Origin: Armatimonadota bacterium
Lineage (GTDB): Bacteria > Armatimonadota > UBA5829 > DTJY01
Assembly: GCA_025358205.1 (NCBI GenBank)
Contig: JANYKG010000130.1
Coordinates: 1-42,200 of the forward strand
Direction of reading: 5' to 3'
DNA: 42,200 nucleotides
Under the pieces are notes generated by a model. That model saw nothing but the letters and a program-made list of their open reading frames with translations. It made no database searches and was not told where the DNA came from. Position numbers and translations under genes: made by a program. Below, in pieces: positions 16,793-25,440 of the stretch (the stretch's first letter is position 1; every line of letters starts with the position of its first letter).

Positions 16793-18855
16793 TGCCCGTG
16801 CTCAGTGCGGGCTATGACCTCGGCCTGGAGCAGGGGATTGAGGTTCGTGAAGTAGTCTGAGTAGCCCGCTACCCTCACCAGCAGGTCCGCATACTCATCC
16901 GGGTGCGCCTGCGCCTGCCGGAGGATATCTGCGTCCACCACGTTGACTTGGATCTCGAACCCTCCGCGGCGCAGGTATGCCTCAATCAGTGCTCGCAAGG
17001 CCGCCAGGTCCGAGTCCGTGCGCAGAGAACCTCGCGAGAGCTTCAGGTTGTGTACCAGCCCGCCGAGCGCCCGTTTGTGCGACCACTTAGTTGTCGAGAG
17101 TATTGAAGCAGTCGGGCCTGCCGATTCCCGGCCTTGTGCAGCCCCAGCGCCGTCCGCGAGGGCGGTTCCGGCCTTGCGTCCGTCGGGAGTCGCGCCGGTC
17201 TGCCTGCCGAACTCGCCGTGCATGACCCAGCAGAAGAGGCCCGGAACGTAGGGGTTGCCGCCGATGGTGTTCGCGAGCGAGGTCTCCTGGATGAAGTCCG
17301 CCCACGCAATCGCCAGCGCGTCCGCCTCAGCGTCGTCTGTGCCGTAGCTCGGCAGCTTGTTCAGAATCTCCTGCCGTAGTTCCTCGTGGCCTGCGAAGTC
17401 GTTCTTCAGGATGTCGTGAAATTCGCTCAGTGACAACCTGCCGGATTCGAAGACCAGCCGTTTCACCGCGACCATGCTGTCAACCAGGTTCGCCAGGCCG
17501 ACGAACGAGTTCTCCACCCAGTTGTAGCGCGTGCCGCCCCGGTCGAAGTCCAGCCCACGCTCCAGGCAGTCGCTGATGACGCAACTCGCGAGCGGGAAGC
17601 CGCCGCGCGTGTACCGTTCCTGCCACACACGGTCGGAGTTCACGGCGGCCTGACGCACATCCTCGGCGAGGCTCTGTTTCACCAGTTCTGTGAACGCCTC
17701 AAAGTCGTCCGGAGGGCTGTCAGCGGTGTTTTCCATCACTCGAAGCATGGCGGCAGGGCAGTTGAAATAGGGGTTCGTCACCCAGATGTTGGACGCGCCG
17801 ACCGGCTTGATCTCAACGCAGGTCGCGTTCATGTAGTTGTGGGAATCCCGCTCACTAACGCCCATGTCACGCAGTCCGTCCGAAATCAACTCATCGTTGA
17901 AGAAGGCCGGGTCGCCGACACCGGTAGCGATCATCTCACAGGCGAAGTCGGTGAGTTCCCTCGGCGTTCCCTCGTGCCACGCGAGGCCGACGGTCGGGTA
18001 GACGAGGTGAGTGGCCAGCCGCCCCTCCAGGCACAGGTAAGTCAGGTCGTTGGTCGCGTCGTTGCCGTTCATGTCCCGACCGCCGACCAGCACAGAGATA
18101 GCCGCGCCGGGCCAGAGGATCATGCTGAGCTGGATGTACAGGCAGCAGATCAGGTCGAGCGCGCCCTCTGATGTGATGTGCCCTGCGGCGATGTCGGCCT
18201 CGTAGAACGGGCGAAGCGTCTGGTCCATCCTGCCGGGCGTACACATGACGTGGTCTTCGCCGAACCAGAGCGCGACGATCATCAGGAACATCAACTCTAT
18301 GGCTTCATGGAACGTTGACGGGGGTTCTGAGGCGAGTTTCCGGCACATTCGCACCAGAGCCGAGTCCGTGCAGGCATCGGCGACGTGAGTGATGTAGGTG
18401 GAGCACCCATCCAACGCGATCTCACAGGCGTCGTAGAATGCGCGCTTGTCCGTGCCGGCGGCATCCCGCCTTTGCCGAATCTCGTCCTTGATCCCGCCCA
18501 GGCCGATGCTTAGAATCTTCTCGAAGTCGGGGTGGAAATGCGCGGTGTCGCCTCCGGGGAACGGTGGAACGGATTCGAGTATCTTCCATGCCTTGCCGAA
18601 CTCTTCACCCTGGGGATCGGAGAACAGCGGCCGTCCGACTATCCGCTCACCGTCGAGGATTTCGACAGGCAGTGCGCTGAGCTTGGCGGCGGTCCGACGC
18701 GCGCGCCAGACAAGCCAGTCCTCTTCCCCGGTGTGCTTCCGCCAAGCCTCGGCCTCAGCCGGAACTACCTCCGGGCAACCCCACGGCCCCTTCCTGTGAA
18801 GCGCGATTTCCCTCAATGCGGCGATCTCAGGCGGCAGTTTGTGTGGTATGAGCAT
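16789..18855 (-). CDS. glycyl radical enzyme, dehydratase/eliminase class (PFL-like)
   Basis: 688 aa, a little short for the family (about 750-850). The glycyl radical loop is intact: RVAGYSDYF with Gly664, 24 residues from the end. The active-site thiyl motif is NATCVEIKPVG with Cys346 and Glu348. A Cys-x-Glu motif is typical of glycyl radical dehydratases, C-N lyases and decarboxylases, while pyruvate formate-lyase has Cys-Cys. I therefore infer a dehydratase or eliminase; the substrate is unknown. It is the last gene of an operon with a sugar ABC transporter and a glycosidase (9-bp gap to the gene before), so a sugar-derived diol or polyol is a fair guess. Such enzymes need a radical SAM activase, which is absent here, and are destroyed by oxygen, suggesting anaerobic growth. 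Confidence 0.88.
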   Translation of the reverse strand: MLIPHKLPPEIAALREIALHRKGPWGCPEVVPAEAEAWRKHTGEEDWLVWRARRTAAKLSALPVEILDGERIVGRPLFSDPQGEEFGKAWKILESVPPFPGGDTAHFHPDFEKILSIGLGGIKDEIRQRRDAAGTDKRAFYDACEIALDGCSTYITHVADACTDSALVRMCRKLASEPPSTFHEAIELMFLMIVALWFGEDHVMCTPGRMDQTLRPFYEADIAAGHITSEGALDLICCLYIQLSMILWPGAAISVLVGGRDMNGNDATNDLTYLCLEGRLATHLVYPTVGLAWHEGTPRELTDFACEMIATGVGDPAFFNDELISDGLRDMGVSERDSHNYMNATCVEIKPVGASNIWVTNPYFNCPAAMLRVMENTADSPPDDFEAFTELVKQSLAEDVRQAAVNSDRVWQERYTRGGFPLASCVISDCLERGLDFDRGGTRYNWVENSFVGLANLVDSMVAVKRLVFESGRLSLSEFHDILKNDFAGHEELRQEILNKLPSYGTDDAEADALAIAWADFIQETSLANTIGGNPYVPGLFCWVMHGEFGRQTGATPDGRKAGTALADGAGAAQGRESAGPTASILSTTKWSHKRALGGLVHNLKLSRGSLRTDSDLAALRALIEAYLRRGGFEIQVNVVDADILRQAQAHPDEYADLLVRVAGYSDYFTNLNPLLQAEVIARTEHGH

Positions 18856-18864
18856 GTAACAATC

Positions 18865-21309
18865 CTAATTCTCAAAGACCTGGAAACTCCAGAGCGAGTA
18901 CCCGAACTCGGTTCCTCGCGCGGTCCCGTACATCCGCACGTACCGAGCGGTGACCGGAGTGAACGTTATCTCCTCAAGCCCGCCCTTGCCGGTATCCGTG
19001 GAGTACGCATCAGTCCAAGTCCGCTTGTCGGTCGAGACCTGTATACGGTGGGACTTACCATAGGCGTTTTCCCAATCGAGCACAACGCGGCTGATGGTTT
19101 GCGGTTTGCCGAGATCAACCATGATCCACTGGGGATCGCTGAACTGGCTCGACCAGCGCGTACCCCGACGCCTGTCCACTGCGAAGTTGGGCGGACACCC
19201 CTGGTATTCCGATGACGCGGTTACCGGACGGTTGTCAGACAGGCTTACCAGTCGCCTGGCTTCTTCGGCGGTGACGATATCCACGTTTCGACGGCACTGA
19301 ACGCTTTCACCTTTTGCGGGGATAAGCTCCGCGACCAGGCGATACTTGCCCGGTTTCGTTGGCAGGGTCATGTTCACCTTCACCACGCTCTGCCCCAGGG
19401 CTTCCACTGCGAACCTGGCGGGATGAGCGCTGACCACCTTTGCATCGCTCAGGAGCTTCAGTGTGAGAGTGCCTGACTCCTTCGTGTATAGATCGTTTGT
19501 CACTATGATCAGGAACCGGCATTTCTCGCCGGGCGCGTAAGTAATCTCGGCATCGTCAATCATGACCGCGAGGGGCGAGAAGGCGTTGTGCATGTAGTCC
19601 AGGAAATGCGGCTCGATCACGGCGTTCGGCATGTCCGAGAAGTTGTCGCTGGTGACCATCCCCGGCTTGGAGTAGCTGAGGTAGCAGAACCACTGGACGC
19701 CCGCCGCCTGTCGCCGCGCCCGCCAGTATTCCGTTGTGAGTGCCGCGTTGTAGGCCAGCAACTCGCGCTTCTGATCGAGAGTCGCATTCGGGCCGAGCGC
19801 ATCCTCATACCACTTGCCGAACCAAGGGGCCTTGCCGCCGTCGCGAGCCATCCAGAAGGCATCGTATTCGTTGATGATGAGAGGGCCCGGAGCGAGTCTT
19901 GGGAAGGATTTATCGAGCGCACTGCCGATTCGCGAGGCCTCACCACGCCCAACCGACGTGTACGGATGCAGTTCGATTGCGTCAGTCGGGAGATTGCGCG
20001 GGCTGTAACCATTGTCCCAGGGACGGCCGGACCGGTCCATGCCTCGCACGGCTTTGATCAACTCGCCGGTTCGTGGGGTGAGAGTCTCGTTGCATGCGTC
20101 CCAGACCACGATAGAGGGATGATTGACACGCTCGTTGAGCCACTCGTAGAAGTCCCCCTCCAACTGATCCTGCCGCCACTCCTCTTTGAATCCCCAGATC
20201 GGATACTCGTCCTGCAGCAGCCAGCCTGTCTCGTCCGCGATGTCGTACCAGAACTCGGGGAACGGTGCGATGCAGACTCGTGCGGAGTTCCAGTGCAGCA
20301 ACTTCTTGGGCTGGGTCAGGACCTTGCGCACCCATTCGCGGTTCCAGGGCAGGCCGCCTCTCAACGGGTCCTCAAAGAACCTGAACATGCAGAAGTTTGA
20401 GCCGCGCAGGTAGTAAGGCTTGCCGTTCAGCATCGCCCGCCCGGTCTTCTGGTCGTACCGGAACTCGCGCATGCCGAACCGGACTTCCTGCGAATCCTCG
20501 CCGACAACGATCTTTGCCACGTAAAGGAACGGATCCTCAGGCGACCAGAGGCGCGGCTTCTTGATCTGGAGAGTGCGAAAATAGCTCAGAAGTAGGTTCG
20601 GCCCGATGTGCTCTTTTTCGCCGCCAGCCTTCGCTACTATCTTCCCAGACTTCCATTCGCGAACCGTGACGGACACGGGCACCTCCTGCCAGGTATCCTT
20701 GCGGTTACGGATGGACACCAGGAGATCCACGGTTCCGTTCTTGATCTGAGGGGTCAGACTGCACCAGCGGACATACACCGAACCAGTCAGTATGAGCGAC
20801 ACGGAATCATAGATCCCAGGCTGCCAGATCGTCTTCTCGTAGTCCGTCCCTGTTGGCACGCTCCTGTGTACGCTATCTTTTGTGTTGACACGCACGATGA
20901 GAGTGTTCTCGGCGTTGTAGCGAATCGCCTTGCCTGCATTGAACTCATACGGGGTGAAGCAACCCGGATGCTCTCCGATGAGCGTGCCATTCAGCCATAC
21001 CTTCGTGGTGAACATGGCCTTGTTGATTTTCAGCAGGGCAGTGCCGTGCGCAGGGCCGGGGACGAAGAAGGTTCGCTTGTACCAGAACGCCTGACGCTGG
21101 GCGCTGGGTATACCGACCTCCGTGAACGCAGGTTTCGCCATGTCAACAAGCCCGGGCACGGGAATGGAATGATCGAACACTTGTGGGATATCTGCCAACC
21201 CACCCTGCGCTATCTGCCACGTGCCGTCCAGCGATATGACCGTGCGCTCACAGTGGGCCGTGAGAGTGCTTACCACCAGAAGCGAGATGATGAGGAGAAT
21301 GCACTTCAC
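18865..21309 (-). CDS. exported glycoside hydrolase family 2 with C-terminal discoidin domain
   Basis: 814 aa. Start is GTG (MKCILLIISLLVV, signal peptide) with GGAGG five bases upstream. GH2 N-terminal sugar-binding domain (SLDGTWQIAQGG, FWYKRTFFV, KVWLNGTLIGEHPGCF), immunoglobulin-like domain, then a TIM barrel with acid/base Glu408 (VVWDACNETL) and nucleophile Glu481 (LIINEYDAFW). A beta domain follows, then an F5/8 type C module at about 685-814 (NRPVTASSEYQGCPPNFAVD, GTRWSSQFSDPQWIMVDLG). It should act on a glycan or glycoside in the periplasm or outside, perhaps as beta-galactosidase, glucuronidase or mannosidase; I cannot tell which. It sits 9 bp after the permease gene and 9 bp before the glycyl radical enzyme gene, suggesting that it supplies the sugar the transporter imports. 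Confidence 0.92.
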   Translation of the reverse strand: MKCILLIISLLVVSTLTAHCERTVISLDGTWQIAQGGLADIPQVFDHSIPVPGLVDMAKPAFTEVGIPSAQRQAFWYKRTFFVPGPAHGTALLKINKAMFTTKVWLNGTLIGEHPGCFTPYEFNAGKAIRYNAENTLIVRVNTKDSVHRSVPTGTDYEKTIWQPGIYDSVSLILTGSVYVRWCSLTPQIKNGTVDLLVSIRNRKDTWQEVPVSVTVREWKSGKIVAKAGGEKEHIGPNLLLSYFRTLQIKKPRLWSPEDPFLYVAKIVVGEDSQEVRFGMREFRYDQKTGRAMLNGKPYYLRGSNFCMFRFFEDPLRGGLPWNREWVRKVLTQPKKLLHWNSARVCIAPFPEFWYDIADETGWLLQDEYPIWGFKEEWRQDQLEGDFYEWLNERVNHPSIVVWDACNETLTPRTGELIKAVRGMDRSGRPWDNGYSPRNLPTDAIELHPYTSVGRGEASRIGSALDKSFPRLAPGPLIINEYDAFWMARDGGKAPWFGKWYEDALGPNATLDQKRELLAYNAALTTEYWRARRQAAGVQWFCYLSYSKPGMVTSDNFSDMPNAVIEPHFLDYMHNAFSPLAVMIDDAEITYAPGEKCRFLIIVTNDLYTKESGTLTLKLLSDAKVVSAHPARFAVEALGQSVVKVNMTLPTKPGKYRLVAELIPAKGESVQCRRNVDIVTAEEARRLVSLSDNRPVTASSEYQGCPPNFAVDRRRGTRWSSQFSDPQWIMVDLGKPQTISRVVLDWENAYGKSHRIQVSTDKRTWTDAYSTDTGKGGLEEITFTPVTARYVRMYGTARGTEFGYSLWSFQVFEN

Positions 21310-21318
21310 GAAGGCCTC

Positions 21319-22296
21319 CTACTCTTTGGTTCTCTGCCTCGATGCAAAGGTGTCCGCCATCACCGCCAGCAGCAGCGTCGCGCCGAGTACGAAGTCAATC
21401 CAGTTCAGTTCCACCCCGAGCAGATTGATGGAACTCACGATGATCGCCATGAGCAGCGCGCCGAGGAACGAGCCGAACACCGAGCCGACTCCGCCCTTCA
21501 GACTCGCGCCGCCGATGATGACCGCGGAAATCACGCGGAGTTCCAGCCCCTTGCCCGCCGAGGTTGACGCCGAACCCAGCCGTGCCGTGACGATGATCCC
21601 GGCGAGGGCCGCGAGCATCCCGGTCAGCGCATAGTTGAATACCTTCATCTTCTTGACGTTGATGCCGGAGAGGACCGCCGCTTTCTCGTTCGCGCCGATG
21701 TAGTAGTTCTGTCGGAAGAATCGCCCCCTCCTCAGCAGGAAATCGCCGACCGCGACCAGCAGGATGGATATGATGATAGGGTACTGGATGTTGAACAGAC
21801 TGCCCTGCCCGATGGCGGTGAACGATGCAGGCAGCCCGGAGATGTTTCTGCCGTCGGACACCACCATCAGCATACCGCGCGCAAGGCTCATCGTGCCTAG
21901 CGTGGTGATGAACGGGTTGATGCCGATCTCCGCGATGATCCAGCCGTTTATCAGCCCGATGAGCACGCCGACCGCAAGGCCGAGCAAGATGGCAAGTGGG
22001 ACCGGCAGCCCGAGGTTAAGCCAGATCGCGGTAGTCGCCCCGGAGAGCGCCATCGTGGAGCCGACGGACATATCGAATCCGCCTGAGACCATGAGCAGCG
22101 TCATCCCGATTGCGATGATGCTCTGATCGGCCAGCGCCAGGAGTATCGCCGAGGTGTTCTCGCGCGACATGAACTCCGGCACCGCGTAGACCATGGCTAT
22201 CACGCCGAGCACGATGATGTAGATGATCATGAACTCACGGCGGTCGGTTATGCGCATCATCTTAGCGGCTATGTTGTTCTTAACTCGATTGCCCAT
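21319..22296 (-). CDS. sugar ABC transporter permease, RbsC-type
   Basis: 325 aa with about nine to ten hydrophobic segments. Family hallmarks: FDMSVGSTMALSGATTAIW, GLINGWIIAEIGINPFITTLGTMSLARGM, ISAVIIGGASLKGGVGSVFGSFLGALLM, the conserved permease blocks of the ribose/xylose/galactose group. The start has GAGGG five bases upstream. It forms the membrane channel, presumably as a homodimer, with the ATPase encoded just upstream (57-bp gap with a hairpin) and the binding protein at the head of the operon. Confidence 0.94.
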   Translation of the reverse strand: MGNRVKNNIAAKMMRITDRREFMIIYIIVLGVIAMVYAVPEFMSRENTSAILLALADQSIIAIGMTLLMVSGGFDMSVGSTMALSGATTAIWLNLGLPVPLAILLGLAVGVLIGLINGWIIAEIGINPFITTLGTMSLARGMLMVVSDGRNISGLPASFTAIGQGSLFNIQYPIIISILLVAVGDFLLRRGRFFRQNYYIGANEKAAVLSGINVKKMKVFNYALTGMLAALAGIIVTARLGSASTSAGKGLELRVISAVIIGGASLKGGVGSVFGSFLGALLMAIIVSSINLLGVELNWIDFVLGATLLLAVMADTFASRQRTKE

Positions 22297-22320
22297 TCTA
22301 TCCCTCGAATATTATGATAA

Positions 22321-22370
22321 GTGATGAGTGATGAGTGAGCTGCTGAGTGAAGTTCACTCTTCACTCAGCA
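22321..22370. repeat. heptamer repeats and hairpin at the ATPase/permease junction
   Basis: GTGATGA repeated twice plus GTGA (22321-22338), then a perfect 12-bp stem, TGCTGAGTGAAG (22341-22352) with CTTCACTCAGCA (22359-22370), six-base loop. The hairpin spans the stop codon of the ATPase gene, so part of it encodes that protein's C-terminus. Confidence 0.7.
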
Positions 22371-23862
22371 CGCCCGATGCAACTGCAATCACTTTCTCCT
22401 CGGTTGCTTCTTCGCCGGTGAACTCCGCCGCGATCCTGCCCTCGCGCATCACCAGTATCCGGTCGCTCATGCCCAGGATCTCCGGCAGGTCCGACGAGAT
22501 CAGGAGTATGGAAACTCCCTCGGCGGCCAGTCCGCGCAGCATACGGTAGATATCGCTCTTTGCGCCCACGTCCACGCCACGCGTCGGTTCATCCGCAATG
22601 AGCAGCTTGGGTTTGATGCCTACCCACATGGAGAGCAGCACCTTCTGCTGGTTACCGCCTGAGAGCAGCCCGACGCTTTGATTGACATCAGGTGTAACGA
22701 TGTTGAACCGTTTCCTGAAGTCCTCCGCGAACTCCGTGACCGCGTTCTCGTCCATCAACCCCGCCCGTCCGCCGAACCGCGAGAGGCTGGGCGCGGCGCA
22801 GTTGTCCCGCACGGACATGTCCAGGAACAGCCCGTCGTCCTTGCGGTTCTCTGTGAGGTAGGCGATACCGTTCGCGATGGCGTCCTCGGGGCTGGTGATC
22901 GTCAACTCGCCGTCGTTAAGGTGGAATCTCGCCTCACCAAGCGGCTCAAGACCGAATATCGCACGTCCAAGTTCGGTTCGTCCGGCGCCCGCAAGTCCGG
23001 CGACGCCGACAATCTCGCCTGCTCTGACAGACAGGTTGACGTCGGCTGTTTCAAACCGGAACCGCTCCTCTCCGATAGCGGATTTCCGGCTGCCGTACAT
23101 GTCCGCCAACTCGCGCCCGACCATCTTCACGACCAGTTCGTTCTCCGTCACGTCCGAGACCTGGCACGTTTCAACAATCTTGCCGTCGCGCAGGACGGTT
23201 ACCCGGTCGGCGAGATCGAACACCTCGGCCAGGTGGTGCGAGATGTAGATCACCGACTGGCCGTTCTCTCTCATGCGCCGCACGTTTCGGTACAGCATCT
23301 CGGTTTCGGAGGCGGTCAGGGAGGAGGTCGGTTCGTCCAGCACAAGTACCCGTGGGTTCTGCGCCATCGCCTTGAGTATCTCGACCACCTGCCGTTTCGC
23401 GGTGGAAAGCTCGGCGACAAGCGTCTCAGGCGAGATATCCCAGTCGAACAGATCGAGCATCTCCTTCGTGTCGTTGTGGAGCGCGCACCAATCTATCAAC
23501 CCGAACGCGCCGATGGGCTGGCGGTTGGCAAAGATGTTCTCCGCGATGCTCAGGTTTTCGGAGAGGCTGAACTCCTGGTAAACCACGCTGATCCCGTGGA
23601 GCGCGGCCTGGTGGGTGTCAGCAAGTGTGACTGCCTCACCGCTCAGTAGAATCGCGCCCGAGTCCGGTTGGTAGACCCCGCCGAGTACGTGCATGAGCGT
23701 ACTCTTGCCCGCGCCGTTTTCGCCGACGAGCGCATGCACCTCGCCCTTCTCCAGTTCGAAGGAGACGTTGTCGAGCGCTCGCACGCCGGGGAAGGTCTTC
23801 ACTATCTCGCGCGCGAAGAGCAGCGGACTGGTTTTACCTTCGATTTTCTTGTTATCTGCCAT
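22354..23862 (-). CDS. sugar ABC transporter ATP-binding protein, RbsA/MglA/XylG-type
   Basis: 502 aa, the double-ATPase layout of this family. First domain: Walker A GENGAGKST, AELSTAKRQVVEI, Walker B VLVLDEPTSSL. Second domain: the usual degenerate P-loop VAGLAGAGRTELG, signature LLSGGNQQKV, Walker B LLIADEPTRGVDVG. It powers sugar uptake with the downstream permease. There is no strong ribosome-binding site before the ATG. Instead a 105-bp inverted-repeat element (23876-23980) lies right upstream, so its expression relative to the binding protein may depend on that element. Confidence 0.95.
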   Translation of the reverse strand: MADNKKIEGKTSPLLFAREIVKTFPGVRALDNVSFELEKGEVHALVGENGAGKSTLMHVLGGVYQPDSGAILLSGEAVTLADTHQAALHGISVVYQEFSLSENLSIAENIFANRQPIGAFGLIDWCALHNDTKEMLDLFDWDISPETLVAELSTAKRQVVEILKAMAQNPRVLVLDEPTSSLTASETEMLYRNVRRMRENGQSVIYISHHLAEVFDLADRVTVLRDGKIVETCQVSDVTENELVVKMVGRELADMYGSRKSAIGEERFRFETADVNLSVRAGEIVGVAGLAGAGRTELGRAIFGLEPLGEARFHLNDGELTITSPEDAIANGIAYLTENRKDDGLFLDMSVRDNCAAPSLSRFGGRAGLMDENAVTEFAEDFRKRFNIVTPDVNQSVGLLSGGNQQKVLLSMWVGIKPKLLIADEPTRGVDVGAKSDIYRMLRGLAAEGVSILLISSDLPEILGMSDRILVMREGRIAAEFTGEEATEEKVIAVASGVLSEE

Positions 23863-23875
23863 GGTTAGCTATGTT

Positions 23876-23980
23876 CTTTGGAGTGCGGTCGCGCAGTCGC
23901 AGACGGAACTGCCGCTTTGGCTTGTCTGTTGTCCGCATGCAAAGCGAAAGCTCCATTTCATTCCGCGTTCGCACTCCAAG
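23876..23980. repeat. inverted-repeat element inside the ABC operon (GGAGTGCGGT family)
   Basis: Terminal arms CTTTGGAGTGCG (23876-23887) and CGCACTCCAAG (23970-23980) pair, with CGCG pairing continuing inward. The interior has GCCGCTTTGGCTT opposite AAAGCGAAAGC, so the whole spacer can fold. GGAGTGCGGT and CCGCTTTG recur at the end of the window (42126-42200). It looks like a small non-coding dispersed repeat (MITE- or REP-like) that fills the 123-bp gap between binding-protein and ATPase genes. Confidence 0.65.
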
Positions 23981-23985
23981 GGCAT

Positions 23986-24993
23986 CTACTTCCTCAGGAA
24001 ATACTTGTAGTTGGATTTGTCCACGATGATGACGCCGGTGTCCACGTAATACGGCGCGGCTGAGACCCCGGCGGTCTTGTTGTCGCTGGTGATAGGCACA
24101 TTCTGGTTCGCAAGGTTGTACAGAATCTGCACCGCGTAGAACGGCATGATCGCTGTGCGCTGGGCCACTGCCGCGCTTATTACGCCCTTGCTGATCTGCT
24201 CCAGCACGGCGTTGTCTCGGTCCATTGCCACTATCTTGACCTTGCCCGCCAGTTTTGCCTCTTTGACGGCGGTCGATGCACCCTGTCCTCCTGCCGCCTC
24301 CACGCACCCGATTCCGGCCAGATCAGGGTTCTTCCTCAGGACTGCCGTTGCCACCTGAGCGGCGATAACAGCATCGGACTGAGTGTCAACGATCTGTACA
24401 ATCGTGATGCCGGGGAACTTGGCGAGGGCGTCCTTGTAGCCGCTGATGCGCTCTTCGAGGTTCGACTGTCCAACCTTTGTCATGAGCGCGACCTTGCCCT
24501 TGCCGCCTATCAGTTCCGCGAGCTTGGTGCCACCTTCGACGCCCGCCTTGTAGTTGCCGGTACCGACAAACGCTATCCGCTTGGAGTCCGGCAGGTCGGC
24601 ATCAACCGTGACCACCGGGATGCCTTTCTCCACGGCCTTGTTGATGATTGGGGTCAGCGCCGGCTCGAAGCCCACAACCACGATGCCTTTGAGGCCCTTC
24701 TTCGCCATCGCCTGCTCGAACGCGGTGATCATCGCTGGCATGTCGTACTCCGCCGGGCCGACGTACTCGGTCCGCACGCCCAGCGCCTCGCCCGCGAGCT
24801 TCATGCCCAGCTTGTGGTCATAGAAGTAGTCCAGGTTGCCGAGCGCGGACACCTCAACGTAGAGCTGATCCATGTGCGCCGCGCCAGCCTTCTGCGCACC
24901 GGGCTGCCCGGCGGACTCGCTGTTCCGTTTGGCGATGGTCGTCGCGGCCATCACGATTGCGAGCAGGAACATGGGAATCAAGAGCTTCTTCAT
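23986..24993 (-). CDS. periplasmic sugar-binding protein of the RbsB family
   Basis: 335 aa. Signal peptide MKKLLIPMFLLAIVMAATTIA with no lipobox cysteine. Type I periplasmic binding fold: YVEVSALGNLDYFYDHKLGMKLAGEALG, GIVVVGFEPALTPIINKAVEKGIPVVTVDADLPDSKR, AFVGTGNYKAGVEGG, GIGCVEAAGGQGASTAVKEA. It captures a sugar for the ATPase and permease encoded downstream. The ATG has GGAGG five bases upstream. As the first gene of a five-gene minus-strand operon (binding protein, ATPase, permease, GH2, glycyl radical enzyme) it has a good promoter at 25029-25058. Confidence 0.94.
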   Translation of the reverse strand: MKKLLIPMFLLAIVMAATTIAKRNSESAGQPGAQKAGAAHMDQLYVEVSALGNLDYFYDHKLGMKLAGEALGVRTEYVGPAEYDMPAMITAFEQAMAKKGLKGIVVVGFEPALTPIINKAVEKGIPVVTVDADLPDSKRIAFVGTGNYKAGVEGGTKLAELIGGKGKVALMTKVGQSNLEERISGYKDALAKFPGITIVQIVDTQSDAVIAAQVATAVLRKNPDLAGIGCVEAAGGQGASTAVKEAKLAGKVKIVAMDRDNAVLEQISKGVISAAVAQRTAIMPFYAVQILYNLANQNVPITSDNKTAGVSAAPYYVDTGVIIVDKSNYKYFLRK

Positions 24994-25028
24994 ATCTCCC
25001 TCCAGATCAGAACTGCGGAGTCAAGGGC

Positions 25029-25058
25029 ATTGTAGCTGATGATGGAGCGTCGGGTCAA
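25029..25058 (-). promoter_or_regulatory. sigma-70 type promoter of the sugar ABC/GH2/glycyl-radical operon
   Basis: On the minus strand TTGACC (25058-25053), 18-bp spacer, TACAAT (25034-25029), about 36 bp from the start codon of the binding-protein gene. The adjacent tandem 12-mer at 25061-25084 sits where an activator could bind. Confidence 0.55.
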
Positions 25059-25060
25059 TG

Positions 25061-25084
25061 CGCAAGAAGCAGCGCAAGAAGCAG
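25061..25084. repeat. tandem 12-mer CGCAAGAAGCAG x2
   Basis: Two exact head-to-tail copies directly upstream of the -35 box at 25053-25058. This is a possible activator site, or a simple duplication. Confidence 0.6.
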
Positions 25085-25231
25085 CATCCCGTTAGCAGAG
25101 AATAGCGATGGCGTAGCGGCGGCTGACAAGTGCGGTTGTGTGCATCATCCCCGCCGCGCGCGGTAGCTGCGCGTGCCATGCGGTCATGAGGGTTTGCTCT
25201 CAAACTACGCGTTTGATCGGCGCTGGACAAA

Positions 25232-25266
25232 CCTGCACGTGGTCGAGGGGCGAATCCACGTGCAGG
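25232..25266. repeat. perfect 11-bp inverted repeat
   Basis: CCTGCACGTGG (25232-25242) and CCACGTGCAGG (25256-25266) with a 13-base loop. It lies between two minus-strand operons and could stabilise or end the C39-operon transcript. Confidence 0.6.
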
Positions 25267-25286
25267 CGGGGATGTACTCTGTGGAT

Positions 25287-25379
25287 CTACGAGTTGTCGT
25301 CCGGGACGGGCAGTCCTGTATTTGCTTGAAGCGCTTCATCATCCAGGTGCTTGATGCTCTTTGTTGGAACTGCAGGCAT
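25287..25379 (-). CDS. possible 30-residue peptide, unsupported by homology
   Basis: ATG at 25379 preceded by GGAGGACT, encoding MPAVPTKSIKHLDDEALQ and 12 more residues. It lies 61 bp after the C39-DUF1573 gene in the same direction. The ribosome-binding site is strong but close (three bases), and nothing in the peptide is diagnostic. It could be a small operon member or chance. Confidence 0.2.
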   Translation of the reverse strand: MPAVPTKSIKHLDDEALQANTGLPVPDDNS

Positions 25380-25440
25380 AGTCCTCCGTGTTGAAGACAA
25401 CCGGGCTAACGTGGACACCGGACAACAGCGGCAAGTGGCC

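Larger units (their letters stand above)
24994..25440. other. 447-bp intergenic region between the sugar operon and the C39 operon
   Basis: Holds the sugar-operon promoter (25029-25058), a 12-bp tandem repeat (CGCAAGAAGCAG twice, 25061-25084) just upstream of its -35 box, a perfect inverted repeat (25232-25266), and one doubtful 30-codon minus-strand frame (25287-25379). Nothing else recognisable. Confidence 0.6.
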
